From contig JAEXJH010000495.1 of assembly GCA_023445955.1 (NCBI GenBank), positions 1 through 5,592 of the forward strand: a DNA stretch of 5,592 nucleotides. Direction: 5' to 3'. The notes below the pieces were generated by a model. It made no database searches and was not told the DNA's origin. It saw nothing but the letters and a program-made list of their open reading frames with translations. Below are positions 1-4,882 of this stretch, piece by piece. The DNA comes from Pseudomonadota bacterium (GTDB taxonomy: Bacteria; Pseudomonadota; Alphaproteobacteria; Caulobacterales; Caulobacteraceae). Both the position numbers and the translations under genes were made by a program. The stretch's first letter is position 1, and each line of letters opens with the position of its first letter.

Positions 1-729
1 GGCGCCGACGGCCGCAAGGTGCGGATCGTCGTGCCGATGCTGTCGCGGATCGCCAATTTCGACGAGTTCGACGCCCTGCGCGCCGAGCCCGAGGTCGAGT
101 TCGCCTTCGCGCCGCCGGGAACGCCGCTGCCGGGCGACGCGGACCTCGTCATCCTGCCGGGGACCAAGGCGACGCTGGCGGATCTGGCCTTCCTGCGCGC
201 CCAGGGCTGGGACATTGATCTCGCCGCCCACGTTCGCCGAGGTGGCCGGGTGCTGGGCGTCTGTGGTGGCTATCAGATGCTGGGTCGGCGAGTGTCGGAT
301 CCGGACGGGATCGAGGGACCGCCGGACTCCGTCGAAGGCTTGGGCCTGCTTGACGTCGAGACCGTGATGACCGGCGACAAGACCCTGCGGCCGGTCGCCG
401 GACAGCTGGCCAGCGGCGCGCGGTTCGAGGGCTATGAGATGCACGTGGGGCGCACCACCGGCGCCGTGACCCCGATGCTGACCTTTGACGACGGCGTTGC
501 AGATGGCGCGGTCTCGGCCGATGGCCGGGTGCGCGGCGCCTATGTCCACGGCCTGTTCGATCGGGGCGAGGCGAGGGCGGCCTTGCTGGCCGAGCTGGGC
601 GCGGTGTCGAACGCCATCGACCAGGCCGTCCGCGTCGACCAGGCGCTGGACGAAATCGCCGCCGTGCTGGAGCAGGCCTTCGACATTCCCGCCCTGGCCG
701 CCATCGCCGGCCTGGAGACCTTCCGATGA
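1..729 (+). CDS. cobQ: Cobyric acid synthase CobQ, C-terminal part (5' end cut by window)
   Basis: Glutamine-dependent amidase that converts adenosylcobyrinic acid a,c-diamide to adenosylcobyric acid in the cytoplasm. The reading frame is open from base 1, so about 242 codons of a family usually near 480-490 residues are present. The N-terminal ATP-binding synthetase domain lies outside the window. What remains is the end of that domain (VVPMLSRIANFDEFDALRAEP) and the class I glutaminase domain. The nucleophile elbow GVCGGYQMLG has its Cys codon at 262-264, and the YVHGLFD motif has its catalytic His codon at 547-549. The LPGTK loop (usually LPGSK) and the GIEG and GLGLLDVET segments are also typical of CobQ rather than CobB. 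The GTG at 19 is an internal valine, not a start. The stop TGA overlaps the cobT ATG by 4 bp, so the two are probably translationally coupled. Nothing suggests damage. Confidence 0.95.
   Translation, partial: GADGRKVRIVVPMLSRIANFDEFDALRAEPEVEFAFAPPGTPLPGDADLVILPGTKATLADLAFLRAQGWDIDLAAHVRRGGRVLGVCGGYQMLGRRVSDPDGIEGPPDSVEGLGLLDVETVMTGDKTLRPVAGQLASGARFEGYEMHVGRTTGAVTPMLTFDDGVADGAVSADGRVRGAYVHGLFDRGEARAALLAELGAVSNAIDQAVRVDQALDEIAAVLEQAFDIPALAAIAGLETFR
714..717 (+). promoter_or_regulatory. Ribosome binding site for cobT
   Basis: GGAG lies inside the last codons of cobQ, 8 bases before the ATG at 726. It supports that start and the 4-bp ATGA overlap with the cobQ stop. Confidence 0.6.
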
Positions 730-1757
730 ATTTGCCGACCGTTCCTCCGATCGATATCGCCCACGCGGTCGCGTTGCGCGCCCAGATCGACGGCAAGGCC
801 AAGCCGCCTGGGGCTCTTGGCCGGGTCGAAGACCTGGCCTTGCGCCTGGGTCTGATCGCCCAGGGCCAACCGCCGGCCTTCGACCGCGCGCTGCTGCTGG
901 TCTTCGCCGGCGACCACGGGCTGACCGCCGAGGGCGTGTCGGCCTATCCGTCCAGCGTCACCCAGGCCATGGTCGCCACCTTCCTGGCCGGCAAGGCCAG
1001 CGCCAACGCCTTCGCCCGCGCGGTCGGCGCCGAGTTGCGGGTGGTTGATGCGGGCGTGGACGCCGATCTGCCGATCCATCCGAACCTGCTGGCGGAAAAG
1101 GTGCGTCGCGGTACGCGCAACGCCGCCATCGAGCCCGCCCTGACTGCCGACGAAGTCACTCAAGCCCTGAAGACCGGCGCGCGGATCGCCCGCGACGCGG
1201 TCGCCGAGGGTTTCGAAATCCTGGCGCTGGGCGAGTTGGGCATCGGCAACACGGCGTCGGCGGCGCTGTTGATGCACCGTCTGGCGCCCGCACCGCTGGC
1301 CGAATGCGTCGGGCGTGGGACGGGTCATGACGACGCCGGTCTGGCCCGCAAGCTGTCGGTGCTGGAGCGGGCGGCGGCGCGGTCCGACGCGACCGAAACC
1401 GCCGAAGTCCTGGCCGAATTCGGCGGGCTTGAGATCGCGATGATGGCTGGTGCGGTGATCGGCGCGGCGTCGGCGCGGGTCCCGGTGCTGGTCGACGGCT
1501 TCATCGCCTCCGCGGCGGCGCTGGCGGCGATCCGACTGGTTCCGGGCGCCAAGGACTACTGCATCTTCTGTCATCGCTCGGCCGAGCAGGGGCACCAGCG
1601 GATGTTGGCGGCGCTGGATGTCGAGCCGTTGCTGGACCTGGATCTGCGGCTGGGCGAGGGCACCGGCGCGCTGCTGGCCCTGCCGATCGTCCGCGCCGCC
1701 TCGCGACTTCTGAGCGACGTCGCCAGCCTGGACGACGTGCTGAACGGACGGCTTTAG
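726..1757 (+). CDS. cobT: Nicotinate-nucleotide--dimethylbenzimidazole phosphoribosyltransferase CobT
   Basis: Transfers the phosphoribosyl group of nicotinate mononucleotide to 5,6-dimethylbenzimidazole, giving alpha-ribazole 5'-phosphate, the precursor of the B12 lower ligand; cytoplasmic. The 343 residues are close to the family norm (about 335-356). Family motifs occur in order: KPPGALGRVEDLAL (26-39), AGDHGLTAEGVSAYPSSVT (61-79), LGELGIGNTASAALL (168-182), GRGTGHDDAGLARK (196-209), VLVDGFIASAAAL (254-266) and RLGEGTGALLALP (308-320). Glu311 in the last motif corresponds to the catalytic base known as Glu317 in the Salmonella enzyme. GHDDAG appears where I recall GLDDAG, a conservative family variation. 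The name follows the Salmonella-type CobT (CobU in the Pseudomonas denitrificans scheme), not the cobaltochelatase subunit also called CobT. It starts within the cobQ stop and ends 3 bp before cobS. Confidence 0.96.
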   Translation: MNLPTVPPIDIAHAVALRAQIDGKAKPPGALGRVEDLALRLGLIAQGQPPAFDRALLLVFAGDHGLTAEGVSAYPSSVTQAMVATFLAGKASANAFARAVGAELRVVDAGVDADLPIHPNLLAEKVRRGTRNAAIEPALTADEVTQALKTGARIARDAVAEGFEILALGELGIGNTASAALLMHRLAPAPLAECVGRGTGHDDAGLARKLSVLERAAARSDATETAEVLAEFGGLEIAMMAGAVIGAASARVPVLVDGFIASAAALAAIRLVPGAKDYCIFCHRSAEQGHQRMLAALDVEPLLDLDLRLGEGTGALLALPIVRAASRLLSDVASLDDVLNGRL

Positions 1758-1760
1758 AGC

Positions 1761-2516
1761 ATGGGCTGGCTGACGCATCAGGTCCGGCTGCTGCTCTGCG
1801 CAATGCAATTCCTGACGCGCGTCCCGATCCCGGCCTTGAAGACGTTCGATCCGGACTGGATCACGCGCTCGGCGCGCTATTTCCCACTGGTGGGGCAGGG
1901 TGTCGGCGCGATCTGCGCCGGGGTGCTGCTGGTCGGCGAGCGGCTGTGGAACGCGCCGGTCGGCGCCGTGCTGGCCATCGGCGTAGGCCTACTGATTACC
2001 GGCGCCTTCCACGAGGACGGTCTGGCCGACACCGCCGACGGCCTGGGCGGCGGCCAGACGCCGGCGCGGCGGCTGGAGATCATGAAAGACAGCCGCATCG
2101 GAACCTATGGCGCCTGCGCCCTGGTCGCGGTGCTGGGCCTGAAGGTCGCCGTGCTGGCCGGAACGCCGATCGCCGCCGCGCTGTTGCTGGCCGCCCACGG
2201 CCTTGGCCGCGCCGCCGCGGTCGTGGTCATGCGGCTAACGCCCTACGCCCCTAGCGGCGAGGCCGGCAAGTGGAAGCCCGTGCCGCAGGGCGTGCGGACC
2301 GGCGAGGTGCTGGTCGCCCTGCTGATCGCCGCCTGGCCGCTGATGCTGCTGCCGCCGGGCGCGATCCTGGCTGGGCTAACGGGCGGCGCGTTGTTGGCGG
2401 CGCTTCTCGCGCTGACCGCCAGGCGACTGATCGGCGGCCATACCGGCGACGTCCTGGGCGCGGTGGAGCAGGTGTTCGGACTGGGCTTCCTGCTGGGCGC
2501 GGCGGCGGTGGCATGA
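1761..2516 (+). CDS. cobS: Adenosylcobinamide-GDP ribazoletransferase CobS
   Basis: Cobalamin 5'-phosphate synthase: an integral inner-membrane enzyme that joins adenosylcobinamide-GDP to alpha-ribazole or its 5'-phosphate in the last stage of B12 assembly. The 251 residues match the family length. Diagnostic segments are QFLTRVPIP (16-24), FHEDGLADTADGLGG (83-97, with the acidic residues thought to bind Mg2+), RRLEIMKDSRIGTYG (103-117) and GGHTGDVLGA (225-234). Several strongly hydrophobic stretches follow as expected for a polytopic membrane protein, roughly at residues 45-60, 67-82, 118-158, 182-218 and 238-251. The ATG at 1761 lies 3 bp after the cobT stop; the N-terminus MGWLTHQVRLLLCAMQFLTR fits the family, and the internal Met15 would remove part of the first conserved segment. 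The ribosome binding site is weak, so translation is probably coupled to cobT. The stop overlaps the next gene as ATGA. Confidence 0.96.
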   Translation: MGWLTHQVRLLLCAMQFLTRVPIPALKTFDPDWITRSARYFPLVGQGVGAICAGVLLVGERLWNAPVGAVLAIGVGLLITGAFHEDGLADTADGLGGGQTPARRLEIMKDSRIGTYGACALVAVLGLKVAVLAGTPIAAALLLAAHGLGRAAAVVVMRLTPYAPSGEAGKWKPVPQGVRTGEVLVALLIAAWPLMLLPPGAILAGLTGGALLAALLALTARRLIGGHTGDVLGAVEQVFGLGFLLGAAAVA

Positions 2517-2992
2517 GGCTGCTGGTCGGGCCGATCACGGCGGTCGCGCGGCTGGTCGGTGAGGCTGATCACGTGCTGTCGCTGATCTCGCCGGGCGCCG
2601 ACGCGCCGGTTGTGGCGCAACGCCAAACCGTGTTGCGATTCAACGATATATCCGAAGACCATGAAGGTCTGATCGCGCCGTCGATGGCGACGATCGAGGC
2701 TATACTGGCGCTGGCCGATACGCCCGCATTGCTGATCCACTGCTTCGCCGGCGTCAGCCGCTCGACCGCGGCGGCCTATGTCCTGGCCTGCGCGAAACGA
2801 GCGCCAGGCGAGGAAGAGGTCCTGGCCGACCAGCTGCGCGCGCTCTGTCCAGAGGCCACGCCGAACCCGTTGATGGTCTCGCTGGCCGACACGATCCTGC
2901 GGCGCGACGGCGCCATGAGCCGCGCCATCGCCGGCATCGGACGCGGCGCCGATTGTTTCGAAGGATCCGTGGTCGACTGGCGCCTGGCCTAG
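2513..2992 (+). CDS. Small protein-tyrosine-phosphatase-like protein at the end of the cobalamin operon
   Basis: A 159-residue protein with the cysteine phosphatase signature HCFAGVSRS (76-84), which is C-X5-R with nucleophile Cys77 and phosphate-binding Arg83 followed by Ser84. A short strand (ALLI, 72-75) leads into the P-loop and a helix follows, as in dual-specificity and tyrosine phosphatases. Asp45 or Asp49 in FNDISED could be the general acid. It resembles the bacterial group described as predicted protein tyrosine phosphatases (COG5350, from memory). No signal peptide or membrane segment is seen, so it is probably cytoplasmic. The start is ATG 2513, overlapping the cobS stop by 4 bp. 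The same frame is open further upstream, but that part lies inside cobS and would encode a low-complexity Arg/Ala/Gly sequence, so I reject it. The substrate cannot be read from sequence. Its stop interlocks with that of the convergent DUF2939 gene. Confidence 0.85.
   Translation: MRLLVGPITAVARLVGEADHVLSLISPGADAPVVAQRQTVLRFNDISEDHEGLIAPSMATIEAILALADTPALLIHCFAGVSRSTAAAYVLACAKRAPGEEEVLADQLRALCPEATPNPLMVSLADTILRRDGAMSRAIAGIGRGADCFEGSVVDWRLA
2989..2992. other. Interlocked convergent stop codons (CTAG)
   Basis: The bases CTAG contain the TAG stop of the phosphatase gene on the + strand (2990-2992) and, read on the - strand, the TAG stop of the DUF2939 gene (2991-2989). The two coding regions meet tail to tail with a 4-bp overlap and no room for a separate terminator. 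Confidence 0.9.
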
Positions 2993-3582
2993 CTCAGGCC
3001 CGGCAGAACGATCTCGACCAGCTTCCAGCCGAACACGCCATGGCGCTTCAGCACCAGGACGAACGGCTCCTGGGCGCCGTCCTTGCGGTCGCGATAGCTG
3101 GCGCGGAAGTGGTCCAGACCCTGGTAGCCGTAGTGGACCTCGACGTCTGACTTGGCCTTGGGCTTGGGCGCGACTTCGGGCTGAGGCTGCTCGATGACCG
3201 GGCCGCCAGGCGTGGCGCTGATGCTCTTGGGCGGCTCGTTGGTCGCCACCATGGTGGCGATGGCGTCGGGCGTCGCATAGGTGTCGACCGCCTTGTCGAC
3301 GACCCCGCTCAGCAGCAGCTGGCCGAAGGCGGCGAACGGGTTGTCGCGCAGCTTGGGGTCTTCCTCGAACTTGCGGTCCATGCTGGCCTTGAGCTGGCGC
3401 TTGAGGCTCTCGCGCACGGCGGGGAAGTCGACGGACCGCTCCAGCCTGGCCTTGTCGCCCGCCTTGGCCGCTGCGGTCAGGCTCTGCAGGGCGAAGATCG
3501 GCGAGGCCAGGTAGCCGCCGATCAGCAGCACGGCCAGCACGCCGACGCCGGCGATGGTCAGGATACGGTTCGAGCGAGTCAT
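2989..3582 (-). CDS. Membrane-anchored DUF2939 family protein
   Basis: A 197-residue protein of unknown function. Residues about 6-26 (RILTIAGVGVLAVLLIGGYL) form one hydrophobic segment, an uncleaved signal anchor that would place the rest in the periplasm. The segment YLASPIFALQSLTAAAKAGD (24-43) and the basic amphipathic stretch that follows, RLERSVDFPAVRESLKRQL (46-64), look like the DUF2939 family. A Pro/Lys-rich linker (about 124-144, with EQPQPEVAPKPKAKS) leads to a C-terminal part of likely beta structure (GLDHFRASYRDR and the final GWKLVEIVLP). The start is ATG 3582, because GGAGGA lies 4 bases upstream. A TTG 18 bases further upstream is in frame but has no ribosome binding site. It lies 48 bp behind the lyase gene, probably in the same transcript, and its ribosome binding site sits inside a strong inverted repeat. 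The role of DUF2939 is not known to me. Confidence 0.85.
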   Translation of the reverse strand: MTRSNRILTIAGVGVLAVLLIGGYLASPIFALQSLTAAAKAGDKARLERSVDFPAVRESLKRQLKASMDRKFEEDPKLRDNPFAAFGQLLLSGVVDKAVDTYATPDAIATMVATNEPPKSISATPGGPVIEQPQPEVAPKPKAKSDVEVHYGYQGLDHFRASYRDRKDGAQEPFVLVLKRHGVFGWKLVEIVLPGLS

Positions 3583-3623
3583 CAGGTCCTCCAGCCGCAA
3601 ATCAAGTCAGGCGGGAGGACCTG
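3583..3623 (-). repeat. Perfect 10-bp inverted repeat able to mask the DUF2939 ribosome binding site
   Basis: On the - strand CAGGTCCTCC (3623-3614) is followed by its exact complement GGAGGACCTG (3592-3583), which directly abuts the ATG at 3582. Inside, after one C/T mismatch, GCC (3612-3610) pairs with GGC (3596-3594), leaving a 13-base loop. There is no T-run after the stem, so it is not a standard intrinsic terminator. The 5' arm begins 7 bases after the lyase stop codon, so a ribosome finishing the lyase gene could open the stem. The inverted repeat is seen directly; the regulatory role is inferred. Confidence 0.75.
3587..3592 (-). promoter_or_regulatory. Ribosome binding site of the DUF2939 gene, inside a hairpin arm
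   Basis: GGAGGA on the - strand ends 4 bases before ATG 3582 and decides this start over the upstream TTG at 3600. The whole site lies in the 3' arm of the inverted repeat at 3583-3623. Confidence 0.8.
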
Positions 3624-3630
3624 GGTCAAC

Positions 3631-4689
3631 TTACGGCCGCGAGGCGCGCAGGATCTCGGCCCAGGGCGCCGGCTTCTTGCCCGTGCGCTTCACCAGGTCG
3701 TCGCGCAGGGGCAGGTACTTGGCGTCCAGGAGGCTCGCCAGGGTGTAGGTGCCCACGCCGTTGGAGACGTCCCAGTCGTGCGCGGCATATTCCTTCTGGC
3801 CGGAATTGGCGCGGTCGCGGTCGAACTGGATCTTGGAATTGACGAATTCGCTGTGGGTCTTCTCGCCCGTGGCGTAGGCCGCCAGCCAGTCCAGCGACTT
3901 GGGCAGGCTGGAGCCGCTGGCGCTCTTGAATGCGAACCAGTCCTGGCCGTGCGCCTTGGCCGACAGGGCGGCCATCATCAGCGGGTCGAGATTGTAGGTG
4001 ACGTAGTGCAGGGCGTCACGCTCGTGGAAGTCGAAGGTCGAGCCGTCGGCATAGAGGTTGACGCCGATCTGCTTGCGAAAGGCCTCGCCAGCGCGGGCGA
4101 TCAGTTTGGCGTCGCCGGTCTGGAAGGCGGCCATGGTCGCCAGCTTGATCCGGTGGCTCTGCCAGTTGGTGTTGGCGTTCCTCGGCCCCGCGTCCATGGC
4201 GTCCAGATAGCCGACCGCCATCTTGCGCCAGAAGGCGTCGACCTTGGCGCGGATCGGGGCGGGGAGGTCGCTCTCCGTCAGGTCGGTGGCCATGATCAGC
4301 GTATCGAAGCCCGTCTCGTCGATCGGGTTGAACGAGATCTGGTAGATGTCGGCCCAGTTCTCCAGATAGCGGCCCGAGGCCTCCAGGAACCTGCGATCGC
4401 CGGTGAGGCGGTAGGCGAGGGCGAAGTTCAGCACGATCGGCTGGTCCTCGCGGGCCTTGATGCTGATCTCGCGGATGCCCTTGCCGGGCAGGGTGCCTTC
4501 GGTGTGGGCGTGGGGGATGGCGCCGGGCGGTCGGTCGAGGGTGGCCGTGGCGCGCGCGACGATCTGCTCCTTCATCGCCGGCGAGACGGCGCCCTTGCCG
4601 AAGGTCGGCCCCAGCAGGCCGTAGTCGGCGGCGTGGGCGGCGGACGCCACGGTCATCAGGACGCCAGCGGCGAGCCATGCGGTTTTCAA
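3631..4689 (-). CDS. Secreted alginate-lyase-family protein (PF05426-like)
   Basis: A probable periplasmic polysaccharide lyase of 352 residues. From the TTG start, residues 1-20 (MKTAWLAAGVLMTVASAAHA) form a signal peptide with an AHA-A cleavage site. The mature part is an all-helical-looking domain with the features of the alginate lyase family: HTEGTLPG (62-69), LNFALAYRLTGD (87-98), NTNWQSHRIKLATMAAFQTGD (173-193) and the Tyr-containing segment DFHERDALHYVTYNLDPLM (220-238). Asn175, His179, His228 and Tyr229 are plausible active-site residues by comparison with the (alpha/alpha)-barrel lyases, but the exact NNH motif of classical AlgL is not present. The substrate may therefore be a different uronic-acid-containing polymer. 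TTG 4689 is chosen because GGGAGG lies 5 bases upstream and the protein then starts with a clean signal peptide; the longer frame to 4737 adds 16 residues with no ribosome binding site and would overlap the promoter. It is divergent from a glycosyltransferase gene. Confidence 0.85.
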   Translation of the reverse strand: MKTAWLAAGVLMTVASAAHAADYGLLGPTFGKGAVSPAMKEQIVARATATLDRPPGAIPHAHTEGTLPGKGIREISIKAREDQPIVLNFALAYRLTGDRRFLEASGRYLENWADIYQISFNPIDETGFDTLIMATDLTESDLPAPIRAKVDAFWRKMAVGYLDAMDAGPRNANTNWQSHRIKLATMAAFQTGDAKLIARAGEAFRKQIGVNLYADGSTFDFHERDALHYVTYNLDPLMMAALSAKAHGQDWFAFKSASGSSLPKSLDWLAAYATGEKTHSEFVNSKIQFDRDRANSGQKEYAAHDWDVSNGVGTYTLASLLDAKYLPLRDDLVKRTGKKPAPWAEILRASRP

Positions 4690-4694
4690 AGGAG

Positions 4695-4700
4695 CCTCCC
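4695..4700 (-). promoter_or_regulatory. Ribosome binding site fixing the TTG start of the lyase gene
   Basis: GGGAGG on the - strand ends 5 bases before TTG 4689. No ATG in frame fits as well: the first in-frame ATG is 11 codons later and would cut the signal peptide in half. Confidence 0.7.
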
Positions 4701-4724
4701 AAGCTTTTGTACTCTTGGCGGCAA

Positions 4725-4753
4725 GATATCTGGCCAATCGCGAAGCTTGTCAA
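4725..4753 (-). promoter_or_regulatory. Likely sigma-70-type promoter of the lyase gene
   Basis: On the - strand a perfect -35 box TTGACA (4753-4748) is followed after 17 bases by GATATC (4730-4725), a modest -10 box. TATCTT (4728-4723), with a 19-base spacer, is an alternative -10. Transcription would begin near 4717, giving a leader of about 28 bases with the ribosome binding site at its end. The stretch is A/T-rich compared with the flanking genes. Confidence 0.5.
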
Positions 4754-4755
4754 TT

Positions 4756-4770
4756 ATTGGTCATGCCAAT
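4756..4770. promoter_or_regulatory. Operator-like dyad A, ATTGG-N5-CCAAT
   Basis: ATTGGTCATGCCAAT has perfect 5-bp arms around a 5-bp centre. It ends 2 bp upstream of the lyase -35 box. Its form recalls sites of FadR-subfamily GntR regulators (TGGT...ACCA type), which often control sugar-acid metabolism. No regulator gene is visible in the window, so the family assignment is an inference. Confidence 0.45.
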
Positions 4771-4777
4771 TCGAGCG

Positions 4778-4792
4778 ATTGGTCGGACCCAC
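4778..4792. promoter_or_regulatory. Operator-like dyad B, ATTGGTCGGACCCAC
   Basis: The core GGTCGGACC is a perfect 9-base odd palindrome and begins with the same ATTGGTC as dyad A. The centres of A and B are 22 bp apart, about two helical turns. The core is close to the TGGTC-N-GACC form known for FadR-type operators. Confidence 0.4.
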
Positions 4793-4882
4793 AGAACTGT
4801 CACAGACTAGAGGCTAGAGAGCTTCGGTGAGGGACGGAGCCGGCCGTGGCGTCACGTCCATCGCAACCAGCTCCGAGCCTAC

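Larger units (their letters stand above)
4690..4882. other. Divergent intergenic region between lyase and glycosyltransferase genes
   Basis: This 193-bp spacer carries the lyase promoter, the two operator-like dyads and a further CGATTGG (4740-4734, - strand). Closer to the glycosyltransferase it has a tandem CTAGAG (4807-4812 and 4814-4819) and a purine-rich GAGGGACGGAG (4829-4839). I could not identify a convincing promoter for the glycosyltransferase on the + strand; TTGTCA at 4747-4752 is a fair -35 but no good -10 follows at the right distance. Confidence 0.6.

Noticed and set aside
540..1808. Long open frame (422 codons) on the - strand opposite cobT
   Set aside because: It is longer than cobT but antisense to a gene with all family motifs; its translation is a Gln/Arg/Gly/Asp-rich low-complexity sequence, as expected from the complementary strand of high-GC codons.
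2270..2512. Upstream extension of the phosphatase reading frame into cobS
   Set aside because: The frame is open but encodes Arg/Ala/Gly-rich sequence within cobS; the phosphatase fold begins at MRLLVGPI (2513), where the ATGA overlap gives a natural start.
1..2992. Cobalamin riboswitch for the B12 operon
   Set aside because: The genes overlap or are 3 bp apart, leaving no leader; any riboswitch would lie upstream of the window.
3583..3600. TTG at 3600 as start of the DUF2939 gene
   Set aside because: It has no ribosome binding site, and a strong GGAGGA lies directly before ATG 3582.
3583..3623. The inverted repeat as an intrinsic terminator of the lyase gene
   Set aside because: The stem is strong but is followed by ATGACTCGCTCG on the - strand rather than a T-run, and it abuts the next start codon.
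4690..4737. Upstream TTG (4737) as start of the lyase gene
   Set aside because: It would add 16 residues before the signal peptide, has no ribosome binding site and overlaps the predicted -10 region.
3778..4830. 350-codon open frame on the + strand opposite the lyase gene
   Set aside because: Its translation is rich in Val/Gly/Ala/Asp repeats with no recognisable domain, and it is antisense to a lyase with signal peptide and family motifs; a high-GC shadow frame.
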